This document shows, one piece after another, positions 1 to 8,679 of a stretch of DNA of 38,907 nt. The notes under the pieces are model-generated. The model searched no databases. It saw nothing but the letters and a program-made list of their open reading frames with translations, and was not told the origin of the DNA. How positions within the stretch are numbered: the first letter of the stretch is position 1; every line of letters starts with the position of its first letter. Source of the DNA: Methylophilus sp. (lineage in GTDB: Bacteria > Pseudomonadota > Gammaproteobacteria > Burkholderiales > Methylophilaceae); assembly GCA_030696695.1 (NCBI GenBank), contig JAUYRP010000015.1, forward strand, positions 1-38,907, read 5' to 3'. Both the position numbers and the translations under genes were made by a program.

Positions 1-1
1 G

Positions 2-67
2 CGTAATGCTGCACGTTGGATCAAAACGCTGATTCAACACGGCTTTATCAAAACAGCGCAAGCCTAA
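2..67 (+). CDS. 3' end of an unidentified gene (partial)
   Basis: An open frame runs in from the left edge and stops at TAA 65-67, giving 21 residues that end in HGFIKTAQA. The tail is basic and amphipathic (RWIKTLIQHG) and could be the C-terminus of a small DNA-binding or transposase-like protein. It is too short to identify. About 190 bp of AT-rich DNA without a gene follows. Confidence 0.35.
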   Translation, partial: RNAARWIKTLIQHGFIKTAQA

Positions 68-253
68 TTTGCGCCAATTGTTATATGGTCTTAGCTGGCC
101 AGGATTACTTGCGCCTGTTTAGTGGTTTCTTTCACGTTAAATACTAAAATTAAATAATTAACGAATTAAGTTTTAGATATTTTCTGATGGTTAATATTAC
201 TTTTGTATTTAATAATTGTTTTTTCAATTTCAAAATGTCACGTGTATCTAAAT

Positions 254-645
254 TTATTTTTTCGTACAGTTATTAACAGAACTCGAACTCCAAGGCGGCT
301 GCGCCGCAAATTCGGCCTCGCGGTCGCTGCCGTTGTCGCTCCTACTCGGGCGGTTTGCGCTTCGCCGTTCAGTTGGTGCTGTATTTACTGTACATTTTTC
401 AATACGCCACTGATGCAGGCGTGTCGGTAGCTGGATAGTATCAGTCTCAACACCACAGATTTTTTGCCCTATCGGATCACCGTACTTTCCTAGCTCTTTA
501 GATTCTATTTTCATTAACTTGATGGGATTGTCTTTTCGTTTTGAGGTCACGCCTCCCATCAATTGAATGAATTGCCACCATTTGCCTTGATCGGCTGCTT
601 CTTGGGCTTGTTGTAGAATGCCTTCAGGGGCATCGCTGATTCTGC
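254..645 (-). pseudogene. Truncated second copy of the gpA-like replication gene (3' end only)
   Basis: This minus-strand segment encodes the last ~130 residues of the replication endonuclease found intact at 36887-38569. The region from [10 protein letters not shown] through [15 protein letters not shown] is nearly identical in both (one Leu to Met). The low-complexity tail ([11 protein letters not shown]) is shared with small indels. The catalytic HUH and tyrosine motifs are missing, so it cannot be a working initiator. Homology ends abruptly at the 12-bp sequence GCAGAATCAGCG (634-645 on the minus strand), where it is joined out of frame to a different Rep gene. With the intact copy it forms a long inverted repeat spanning almost the whole window. 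Confidence 0.85.
261..303 (+). repeat. 43-bp terminal repeat, copy A
   Basis: This is the extreme 3' end of the truncated gpA-like gene. The same 43 bp recurs in the same orientation at 12028-12070, base for base. It recurs inverted at 38526-38562, where one of two tandem GAGTTC units is missing (37 bp). It contains the near-palindrome GTTATTAAC and the GC-rich stretch CCAAGGCGGCTGCG. The flanks diverge immediately outside it. Confidence 0.85.
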
Positions 646-1478
646 CAACCGTTAGCTTCCCATAACGAGAACAACCAGGTTTTATGAGATTTGGTTTTGA
701 TTTCGACTACTTTTTCATACAAACGGGCATGCAGATCGCCACCCATACCAATCACCCAGCCTGTAAAAGGATCATCCAGGCGGCAATCAAAATACTTGGC
801 CATTAGATTTGCACGAGTAACCTAGTCAGGCTGATGAATAGCAGAAAGGTCATCAATGCAGGTGAAATCCAGAAATAGGTCAGCACGACTGACACTGGCC
901 GCGCCGTGTACTAAACCCAGTGTATTAATGACAAATCGCAAATCCTTTTCAGCCGCTTCCACGCCAACCGCTGCAAGATACTCGCTGGATATCTGAACAT
1001 GCGCCATAGGCAGCTTGTTGGATTTACTGCGATTCAGTTTGATGAAGAAACAGTTATCCGACAAAACATAAGGAAAACGCGGCATGCCTTTGTCGCGAAC
1101 CTCAAACAGATGCGAACCAATTGCAACCTGGGCTAAGGCTTGGTTTTTTTCATCTTCAGATTGTGCATTTTCCTTTAGATCAAATAATTTCTTATCCCAA
1201 TCATCTGCCAGTTGCCCATAGTAGGAAAGATAAAGGCTATCAATGCCAAAAAGCAGAGCCTTGAAATGTTTGTTTTTGTCGTTTGGGGGTACTGTGTTAC
1301 TAGGCGGCGTACCCTGTAAGGATGAATCTGATTGATGTAAAGCATCCGTCAAATCATTTTCCACCTCGCCTTCGCATTGATCCTCCTCGCTGAAGCTCGT
1401 CGTCCTCTGCGTCGGCTCGGCGGCTTCGATTTTATTCGATGCTATAACTTCAGGTGAAACGTTGATTTCTTTCTTCAT
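646..1478 (-). pseudogene. Rolling-circle replication initiator (Rep_trans-like), inactivated
   Basis: Starting at ATG 1478, seven bases after GAGG, the frame encodes an acidic variable N-terminus and then a body with GIDSLYLSYYG, QISSEYLAAVG and VSRADLFLDF, typical of plasmid/phage initiators of the Rep_trans/replication initiation factor kind. It stops at TAG 822-824, but the same frame continues with VTRANLMAKYFDCRLDD, GMGGDLHARLYEK and KTWLFSLWEANGW. The TAG therefore looks like a nonsense mutation, most simply TGG (Trp) to TAG. LYEK matches the position of the catalytic tyrosine in this family and lies after the stop. The 3' end is lost where the gene is fused to the gpA fragment at about 645. 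The gene is doubly dead. Family assignment is by motif pattern only. Confidence 0.75.
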
Positions 1479-1585
1479 GATAAACCTCGTATCCACGGCG
1501 ACCATGCAAACAAATGTGCTTATCGCAACGGATAGAGATTGTGTATATCAACTCAAGATCTGTATTCCACCCAAAAATTGAGTTT

Positions 1586-2413
1586 TTAAGTGGTTGCGTT
1601 TTGTTTCATATAAGTATCGGCAAATTTACGCAAGGATTTCTCGACACCACCGCCCGCTGAATTGGCTGTGTAGAGATTAATCTCTTCAACAAATAATTGA
1701 GAAAGTTCTTTATTAAATAGACGGGTTGCACCAGCTTCAGAAAGCACTTTAAGAATCAAACGCATTTTCTGATAATTAGCTTGCTTAAGCTTTGCACTAA
1801 CTCCACTTTCAGTTTTTTTGAGTTCTTTGAGAAAGTCACTATCTTTCAGCATTCTTGCCTTACTGATTCTTTCAATTACGGATTGACACCCAATAACCGT
1901 TGGATCAACTCTAATAGCATCAAATAACGCTTGATCATCGCCAATTCGAATACGCTCAATTAGTTCATTCAGGAAACAACCATGATAAAGAATGCAAAAC
2001 AGGGAATACTGTATTGAATAAAAGTAAACACAAATGGTAGAAAGAAATGGGCGCAATGCTTTGATATCTTCCTTCGTGGGATTTTCTCTTGCATTGAAAT
2101 AGTTATTGATTTGCTCAGCAACATTTGGCAAAGCAGCTATTTTTCCAGAGGATTCAGCAACCTGCTTGCGCCATTCGAGAACTTGTTCTTCTGGAAGAAG
2201 CCCAGGGAAGTTAAAGTCTATATGCTGGTGAATAGGCAATTCGTATAAATGACACCAGCTAAACGAATTGGCATCTTCATCAAAGAATAGATCATTCCCT
2301 TCAATAATTATTTGCATAGCTTCTTCGATTCCAGGCGGAAGCTGTGCCCATAATACAAGGAAGGCTCGCAGGTTTTCAGCGGTGATGCCTTTGGCGTAGA
2401 AGTTATTGCTCAC
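1586..2413 (-). CDS. Hypothetical protein, 275 aa
   Basis: I do not recognise this protein. The start is a GTG (2413) giving MSNNFYAKG; no convincing ribosome binding site precedes it. The N-terminal half is acidic with aromatic residues, the middle (ICVYFYSIQYSLFCILYHG) is hydrophobic but short and interrupted, and the C-terminal third is basic and helical (ELKKTESGVSAKLKQANYQK). There is no signal peptide or clear enzymatic motif. It sits alone behind the dead Rep gene, with a 107-bp gap and the same strand, so it may be cargo of that lost replicon. It is intact and has ordinary codon use, so probably a real gene. Confidence 0.6.
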   Translation of the reverse strand: MSNNFYAKGITAENLRAFLVLWAQLPPGIEEAMQIIIEGNDLFFDEDANSFSWCHLYELPIHQHIDFNFPGLLPEEQVLEWRKQVAESSGKIAALPNVAEQINNYFNARENPTKEDIKALRPFLSTICVYFYSIQYSLFCILYHGCFLNELIERIRIGDDQALFDAIRVDPTVIGCQSVIERISKARMLKDSDFLKELKKTESGVSAKLKQANYQKMRLILKVLSEAGATRLFNKELSQLFVEEINLYTANSAGGGVEKSLRKFADTYMKQNATT

Positions 2414-3330
2414 AATGAAAGAAAGTGTTTATGATTCGTTTAGCAAGTAAGATAGCATAAATGGTTTCACTTACTATTACGGCAACTATTTTCAATCCTA
2501 GAATCAATGGGACACAACAGTACGTTCTGCTGCAAAGCATAAGGACAAGGCTGTGGCAGTTATTGCAAAATTACTTGTAAATTGCTATTTGCTCGAATTG
2601 AGAATACCCTGCAAAATTGAATACTCTTGTTCATCTATTAACAAAACAAAGGCAAAGTGACGATGTCATTATTAGAAACAGTATTACCCGACAGAATCCT
2701 TTCAGGAAGAAATAGTGCCAATTAGGTAGTCCTTCAGCAAATTTCTTTACATTTGTTTCAAGTGTATCTATTTGCATTCTGCTTGCAGGGGTTACTAAGT
2801 CTAAATCCTTTCCAATACCCTTTTGCGGTAAACCCGTGCAAACATTACTAAATAACCGGGAGTTAGGAGCGGCGCTGTGCTATTGCGCTGTTCCATTTGA
2901 ATGATAGTTGCAGCTGTGCTCATTCAATGGCTGTACTCGAAGTAATGGAGGGAGAAATACCGCATTGCGTACATGAAGCTGATTGCAATCCATGCTCTCA
3001 TTTACCACCACCACGCCACACGGTATTAAAAACGGCAAATGTTGTACCGCCCCCCAAAAAGGCCCCGCTCCAACGGGAGTCTTTATCAACTACTGAAGAG
3101 GACTCGATTGCTCCACATTTCGGGCACGTTTAATAATAAGTACATTTATCAATTACTCCCATTGCATTTTCCTGTAATTTAGCTTAAGTCATACTTCAGG
3201 GGCAGTTTGTAAGTCGCGCGTTTGCGAAAAACTTCGCGCAATGATTCGATATACGGGGGACTTACAAATTGTCCAACGCACTCAGTGCGTGAACTAAAAT
3301 AATTTGTTATGTGCGGCCTTTACTATGTTA
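2414..3330. other. Gene-poor stretch with possible coding remnants
   Basis: No convincing intact gene. On the minus strand, about 2631-2876 reads open without a good start codon, with a protein-like segment (VTPASRMQIDTLETNVKKF, then GLPNWHYFFLKGF), probably the decayed end of an unidentified gene. On the plus strand a TTG-started frame at 2897-3133 has several Cys and His residues but no recognisable family. The right part (3203-3312) holds nested inverted repeats, listed separately. Confidence 0.45.
3203..3312. repeat. Nested inverted repeats with attC-like ends
   Basis: Outer arms CAGTTTGTAAGTC (3203-3215) and GACTTACAAATTG (3259-3271) are complementary except for one base, enclosing a smaller GCGCG/CGCGC dyad. 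Immediately beyond lies the perfect 7-bp dyad ACGCACT-C-AGTGCGT (3276-3290). GTCCAAC (3271-3277) and GTTATGT (3306-3312) bracket the second dyad, resembling the RYYYAAC/GTTRRRY ends of an integron attC site lying after the stop of the minus-strand gene 3331-4032. No T-run follows, so it does not look like a terminator. Confidence 0.5.
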
Positions 3331-4032
3331 TTAATTTAATGATTTTTTTAATTCCTTTGCCGCGGCTCTAATTGCGCCTCCCATGACATGGATTTCACTC
3401 ATTTTACTTGCGACTTCTGGCCTTGGCTTAGAACCAGGACAATGCGCACCGCAAAGCACAACATGTAAGAGTCGCATAAGTGCAGGCTCATCAAAAGAGT
3501 TTGCTTTCTCTGCATCCAAGAAAGCATCTTTTGCCAAAATCAATGCACTCTCATAATTTGGTCGAATCAAAGAATCATCCCAATCGGCCTCGGGGAGATT
3601 CATTAAATGGTCTATTGCTGCTCTTGAATCTTCGTAGCCAGTTATGTCTATTGGCAATTCATCTCCATTTAAAATAACTTTCTTGTTAATTCCATCAATT
3701 TCCCTTTTTACTTTTATTAGCTGGGAAAATCCTTCCAAACCGAGCGACTGGTGAATCAATAATTCAATCTTCCCGCCTTCTGCATCTGGTGCTCTAACAA
3801 ACATTCCTGATCTTGGATCAGACTTAACTGATTGTGCATATTTTTTGTCAAAATAAAACTCATGAAAACCTTTTCTATTATTTTTTATATCTAATTCTGG
3901 CACATATTTAACAACATCAGTAGCCCACATGGCTCCAAATCGATTGATAAAATCAGAATAAATATCATCAGCACAACATTCGCAGTTGCAATCATATAAA
4001 TCTTTGAAGGTACTTAGAAATACATTTTTCAT
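3331..4032 (-). CDS. Hypothetical protein, 233 aa
   Basis: The start is well supported: GGAGAAAAGTT lies directly before ATG 4032. The N-terminus is Cys-rich (CNCECCADD, residues ~15-23), which could bind a metal or simply be a surface loop. The rest is a soluble alpha/beta-looking sequence with WDDSLIRPNYESALILAKDAF, CGAHCPGSKPRPEVA and a basic helical C-terminus (AIRAAAKELKKSLN). No signal peptide, membrane segment or known catalytic motif is visible. A possible degenerate attC-like structure follows its stop, so it might once have been a gene cassette; that is speculation. I cannot assign a function. Confidence 0.7.
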   Translation of the reverse strand: MKNVFLSTFKDLYDCNCECCADDIYSDFINRFGAMWATDVVKYVPELDIKNNRKGFHEFYFDKKYAQSVKSDPRSGMFVRAPDAEGGKIELLIHQSLGLEGFSQLIKVKREIDGINKKVILNGDELPIDITGYEDSRAAIDHLMNLPEADWDDSLIRPNYESALILAKDAFLDAEKANSFDEPALMRLLHVVLCGAHCPGSKPRPEVASKMSEIHVMGGAIRAAAKELKKSLN

Positions 4033-5068
4033 AACTTTTCTCCAATAATAGTTAAAATCAAAAATTCACTACATCCTACAATGGGAAACTAACATAGTGT
4101 TAAGACGCGCGCCATTCTTCACGCGTTGAAGCAAACGCAGCGAGTATACTTTAAAGAAGTAATTATTCCTTACGAGTGAATGAACATTCCTATTTCAGTT
4201 TGGCAGAAGGATCTAAAAAAACAAAATGTGCCAATTCTTCCAGAGGGATTCTGCAAGAATATAGTCGCGAGCAGGCGGCGTAAACAAGCCTGAAAATTCT
4301 TGTGGTTGGTGGGGTAATTATTGAGTCAAACTTCAGCATGCTTTTTACCTATGAAGTGCAAGCTAACGTAATAAAAACGACGTTAAATCGTCCAAAATTC
4401 CGATAAAATGACGTATATTCCTTATTAACATACTCTATTGTTGATATAGATTAAGACTTAAAGTAATCAGTCAATTCATATCAATAAATACCACATTATC
4501 AGGTTCTAAAAACTTGCGGATACATTCACCTTACGCTTGCACTCTCCCAAGAGGCTACAAAAATGGATTGTGTCAGATTTGTGCCGAACTATGCTATAAA
4601 AAATGTACACTGAAATTGTTTGACACTGCTTTTATGGATGGCAAGTATTGTAAATGGCTGATTCTATATGTGCTATATTTATACTAGGTTTCATAGACAA
4701 AAACATTTTTATCACCTAATCCTGAATTTTTGCGTACTTGCTCAAATTCATCAGGCATTTTTATTCTGCCCTTCAAGTTAGTACGAAATGCTCTAACGAC
4801 TGCGCCGCCTTCAGGTATGAACATTAAAGCTAAGAATCTAGCGATTGATTTTTCAATGCGTAGTGCTTATTAAATTTTAGAACTCAAGTTTTCGAGTAAC
4901 AAACCTCAGGTATAAAGCTATAAAAAACATGTATCTGCTATTATTAAATATCAGTATTTCTTAACGGCTCTTATTTATTATCTATTGATGGGCTGAAAAA
5001 AATATCTTCAAATTGAATAATTAAAAGCTTGATGGCGCATCAAAAAGAACGATTTAGGGATATCAGGG
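4033..5068. other. AT-rich intergenic kilobase with one possible gene remnant
   Basis: No intact gene is visible. On the minus strand, about 4684-4870 reads open and looks protein-like (FLALMFIPEGGAVVRAF, then KMPDEFEQVRKNSGLGDKN) but lacks an obvious start and matches nothing I know. The region holds the upstream DNA of the STAND gene that begins at 5069, whose ATG is preceded by a purine-rich AGGGATATCAGGG. Confidence 0.5.
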
Positions 5069-7822
5069 ATGAATAAAATTCGCCGCAGCAAACTCGAGCG
5101 CTTCAAGAAATTAAAATCTGATGATTTCATCGGCCGGGTTGAACCCATAAAAATTTTTAGGAGACATCTTGAAACAAAACCTGGCGAAAATGGGTTTTAC
5201 GATATCTTTAATATTTTTGGTCAGGGAGGCGTGGGAAAATCTTATCTTATCGAAAAATTCCAAACACTCTCACGGGAAAAAGAAATTCTTACAATTTATA
5301 CTGATGAAGGGATACACGACACATTACATTTTATGTATTCGGCTGCCGAGCAATTGAAACAACAAAATATTTTTCTAAAACAGTTTTCAGAAAAATATAA
5401 AAAATTCTTGCAAGAAAAACAAAAACTAGATGCAGATCCCGAAGCGCCAAAAGAAATTTTATCTCTGTTAACCAGTACTCTTATAAAAGGTGGCTTGACT
5501 ATAACCGAAAACATTCCTGGCGCCGGTGGCTTGGTTAAAATGGTCGATAAAGACGCCTGGGCATCAAAAGCTGGTGAACTAGCAGAATATATAAGAAAAC
5601 GATGGTCTAATGAAGATGAAGTTCAGTTGCTATTAGAGCCTTTAAAGGTACTTACACCTCTTTTTTTGGAAGATCTTATCGAAGTTACTGTAGAGGAGAA
5701 TCTAATTCTTTTTATCGATACCTATGAAGAAATCAGTATTTTTCTTGATGAATGGTTAAGAGATCTTTTAAATGGTGAATATGGTAATGTTCCTGATAAC
5801 CTCGTGTTAGTCATTTCAGGCCGCGAAGAAGTCAATCCTAATGTCTGGGCTTCTTTTAATGCTTTCAAATGTCGCCTTCCTCTAGAACCATTTACTGAAG
5901 AAGAAGCAATACAGTTTCTGCATAAAAAAAACATTCTGAGTCCTAATTTAATAGAAACCATTTTAAAACTATCCTACCACTTACCCATTATGTTGGCGAT
6001 GCTCGCCGATGAAGCGCCAAATTCGCCTAAAGAAATCACTGATTTCAGCCAAACTGCAGTCGATCGTTTTTTAAAATGGATCAAAGATCCAGTTCAGCGA
6101 CAATTAGCACTACATGCAGCACTTCCAAGACAATTAAACAAAGACGTTATAAACATCTTGCTAACTGATAAGGAAAGTTCATCCTCGCAGTTTGATTGGT
6201 TGACTAAACGCCCTTTTGTACATCGCCGCGGAGGCCATTGGACCTACCACCCTGTTGTACGAGACTTAATGCTGAAATATCTCCAGCGCAGTTCTCCAGA
6301 GGAATGGGAAACCTTGCACTCAAAATTAGCAAATTATTATAACCAACGCGCGGAATTACTTTGCATTGGTAACAAAGAAATTCGCTTCACAAATGGAAAA
6401 TGCCAAAAACTTATACAGGAAAAATGCTATCACAATCTTTTAGTAAATTTTAATCTGAATGCACCTGAAAGTATTAGAAATTTTGTTTCCACACTACACT
6501 TAAGTAGTACTAGCGCTGCACTTCTATGGGTTGATATTATCAAACAGTGTGGTGAAATTTGTGATGACCCTTTCTGGGGAAATCTTTTACAAACCGGTAT
6601 GGATAACTTAACTTCACAGAATTGGAAAGCTGTTTTAGAGATGGTTTCCACCATTAATGACACTCATTTATTAATTGATCCATCTGATCAAAGCTTTCTT
6701 TATAGGATGGAAGGAGAAATTAATTCTGATTACAATTATAATAAAACGATTGAGTGTTATCAAAAAGTCATCGAAATCAAACCACATGACGATTCCGTCT
6801 GGTATAACATGGGTATCGCCCATCACCAGCTAGGCAACAACGAGAAAGCGAGTGAGTGTTTTCAAAACGCCACCTACCTCAAACCCAATAACCATTCAGC
6901 CTGGTATAACTTGGGTATCACCTATCACTTGCTAGGCAACAACCAGAAAGCATGCGAATGTTTTCAAAAATCCATCGACATCAACCCAACTGACCATTTA
7001 GCTTGGTACAACTATGGCATTGCATATGGCCAGCAAGGCAACAAAGAGAAAGCTATCGAGTGTTATCAAAAAGCCATCGACATCAACCCAAATTACGATT
7101 CAGCTTGGAATAACATGAGTAATGCCTATGGCGAGCAAGGCGAAAACGAGAAAGCGATCGAATGTTCTAAAAAAGCCATCGGCATCAGACCAGATAACGA
7201 TCTCGCCTGGAACAACCTGGGTAAGGCCTATGGACAGCAAGATGATAACGAAAAAGCGATCGAGTGTTTTCAAAAAGCCATCGACATCAAACCAGATTAC
7301 GACGCAGCCTGGTACAACATAGGTACTGCCTATGGAAAGCAATGTGATTACGAGAAAGCGATCGAGTGTTTTCAAAAAGCCATCTACCTTAAACCAGATT
7401 ACTATTCAGCTTGGTCTAACATGGGTAAAGCCTATAGCCTGAAAGGCGACAACGATAAAGCGATCGAGTGTTCTCAAAAAGCCATCGACATCAAACCAGA
7501 TGACAATTTCGCCTGGAGCAATATGGGTTGGACATATCTAAAACTTGGTAGACATGAAGAAGCTTTAAATGCTTTAAACAAAGCATGGGATCATTCAAAT
7601 CATAAGATGGAAGAAGTACCAATGAACCTTGGACATGTCTTTCTTCTCCAAGGAAATCAGATTAAGGCTATGAAAAGTTATCAGACAAGCCTTGTACTTT
7701 GGAAAAACTGTGAGGTGTTTTTCCACGAGATGAAATCGGATTATTCTGACCTAACTATGGATAAGTACGGGATTTCTCAGCAGGATTTTGATAATATTTT
7801 AGAGGCATTAAAAAAAACATAA
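5069..7822 (+). CDS. STAND-type NTPase with C-terminal TPR repeats
   Basis: A 917-aa signal-transduction ATPase. The N-terminus has FIGR (residues 20-23, as in AAA_16/NB-ARC proteins), Walker A GQGGVGKS (51-58), Walker B LILFIDTYEE (212-221) and a sensor-like VISGREE (~249-255). A winged-helix-like linker and an arm region follow. From ~555 to ~845 there are about eight 34-residue TPR units of the AW.N.G.AY....EKAIEC.QKAI type, then a degenerate unit and a C-terminal tail. In STAND proteins the repeats sense a ligand and the NTPase oligomerises to activate an effector; many bacterial members are antiphage. Here only ~19 residues precede the NTPase and no effector domain is seen. No gene lies close by on either side. 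The NTPase call is firm; the defence role is inferred from architecture and the accessory setting. Confidence 0.88.
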   Translation: MNKIRRSKLERFKKLKSDDFIGRVEPIKIFRRHLETKPGENGFYDIFNIFGQGGVGKSYLIEKFQTLSREKEILTIYTDEGIHDTLHFMYSAAEQLKQQNIFLKQFSEKYKKFLQEKQKLDADPEAPKEILSLLTSTLIKGGLTITENIPGAGGLVKMVDKDAWASKAGELAEYIRKRWSNEDEVQLLLEPLKVLTPLFLEDLIEVTVEENLILFIDTYEEISIFLDEWLRDLLNGEYGNVPDNLVLVISGREEVNPNVWASFNAFKCRLPLEPFTEEEAIQFLHKKNILSPNLIETILKLSYHLPIMLAMLADEAPNSPKEITDFSQTAVDRFLKWIKDPVQRQLALHAALPRQLNKDVINILLTDKESSSSQFDWLTKRPFVHRRGGHWTYHPVVRDLMLKYLQRSSPEEWETLHSKLANYYNQRAELLCIGNKEIRFTNGKCQKLIQEKCYHNLLVNFNLNAPESIRNFVSTLHLSSTSAALLWVDIIKQCGEICDDPFWGNLLQTGMDNLTSQNWKAVLEMVSTINDTHLLIDPSDQSFLYRMEGEINSDYNYNKTIECYQKVIEIKPHDDSVWYNMGIAHHQLGNNEKASECFQNATYLKPNNHSAWYNLGITYHLLGNNQKACECFQKSIDINPTDHLAWYNYGIAYGQQGNKEKAIECYQKAIDINPNYDSAWNNMSNAYGEQGENEKAIECSKKAIGIRPDNDLAWNNLGKAYGQQDDNEKAIECFQKAIDIKPDYDAAWYNIGTAYGKQCDYEKAIECFQKAIYLKPDYYSAWSNMGKAYSLKGDNDKAIECSQKAIDIKPDDNFAWSNMGWTYLKLGRHEEALNALNKAWDHSNHKMEEVPMNLGHVFLLQGNQIKAMKSYQTSLVLWKNCEVFFHEMKSDYSDLTMDKYGISQQDFDNILEALKKT
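6736..7560 (+). repeat. Tandem ~102-bp repeats encoding TPRs
   Basis: Eight consecutive ~102-bp units code for the TPRs of the STAND protein. Units 3-8 share long identical DNA stretches, such as GAGAAAGCGATCGAGTGTTT (20 nt) and CAAAAAGCCATCGACATCAA, not just conserved amino acids. This suggests recent duplication or gene conversion. The repeat is in frame throughout, so copy-number change would keep the protein open. Confidence 0.85.
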
Positions 7823-8679
7823 CAGACAACAGTTAATTATAAGACGTGACAAATAAGGAGATTGTTGGCGTTTTTTGGCAAAAAAACAAATCAATAAAAA
7901 CAGTTTCTATTTAAAGTAATAAATCCGCAGGTTTGGATTTTATATTATTTTAACGAAATTCAAATCGTTGCATTAAATTTTAATGTGACAAAATTGTGTC
8001 AAACTACGCTGCAAGTTCCACTGTTTGTAATTGGTCGAGACTGTTTTTAAGCTCGGCAAGCATTGTAAGTAATTGATTTATATATATCGTGAATTTCAAG
8101 CTACGTTTCGTAATCAGTAGGTCGGAGGTTCGTCTCCTCTCAACGGCACCATTAATACAATAATTTGCATCTATATTGGATATCAAAACAAATTCATGTA
8201 GACGTAATGCAGACACAAATTAAGCGTTAAAAGCATTATCTTGATATTTCTCAGTCGAATTAACTAATATGGCTCTATACTATTTCAGTAGCAAAAGTAA
8301 AATACAGGAAAATCCGCCGAAATTGCATGCCATAGCGCAACCTGAAGCCTTCAATCATCCCCAAAAAATATCAAACAGAAAATAGATCATAGGCATATTA
8401 ACTAATTAAACCAATCAAATTTGTACTAGAATAGCCTGAGTTCGATTCCTGTGTCGACACCCTAAAAGCGAAATCTCAAAGAATATCATCTCATGAAATA
8501 AGGTCCGTAAATACATAGCCAAAGACAAGGGAGATTTAAATTAGCTTAGTGCCAGTTCCTTATAAATTTATATTTTGGAACCGAAAAACTGATAATTTTC
8601 AGTTGCCTAGTTTGAGTCCGAGTAGGTGGAGTCAAATAAATTGGTATGTTACATTTACTTAAATTATTGGTTTTTCCTA
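7823..8679. other. Intergenic region containing a tRNA fragment
   Basis: About 850 bp separates the STAND gene from selD. Apart from the tRNA-Thr 3' fragment (8106-8151) I see no gene. A second short tRNA-like string (GAGTTCGATTCCTGTG, about 8436-8451) lacks a pairing T-stem. The DNA is AT-rich and probably a junction between two inserted modules. Confidence 0.55.
8106..8151 (+). other. 3' half of tRNA-Thr(CGT): attachment-site remnant
   Basis: The sequence reads from the anticodon loop (TTCGTAA, anticodon CGT) through a variable loop, a T-arm (GGAGG-TTCGTCT-CCTCT) and an acceptor strand CAACGGC to ACCA. The 5' half is missing, so it is not a functional tRNA. tRNA 3' halves of this kind are left by tyrosine integrases at the distal end of an integrated element. 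The orientation would put that element to the left of this site. A related fragment lies at 32338-32388 on the opposite strand. Confidence 0.75.

Noticed and set aside
261-303. The 43-bp repeat as a dif/XerCD site
   Set aside because: TTCGTACAG recalls a XerC arm, but the centre and the XerD half do not fit the TTATGTTAAAT pattern.
203-430. 75-codon plus-strand ORF at the left end
   Set aside because: It is the antisense shadow of the GC-rich tail of the truncated Rep copy.
2897-3133. 78-codon plus-strand ORF with several Cys and His
   Set aside because: TTG start, no ribosome binding site, no recognisable family, and an equal-length ORF on the other strand; more likely chance or a relic.
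6736-7560. CRISPR-like regular repeats
   Set aside because: The repeats are contiguous 102-bp coding units in one frame, with no spacers; they encode TPRs.
8430-8456. Second tRNA 3'-end-like string (GAGTTCGATTCCTGTG...GACACC) near 8.4 kb
   Set aside because: The T-stem bases on the two sides of the loop do not pair and no anticodon arm precedes it, so it is not supported as a tRNA or att site.
8626-8679. Longer selD start at GTG 8626
   Set aside because: Adds 18 hydrophobic, unconserved residues; the ATG at 8680 gives the family's usual length and N-terminus.
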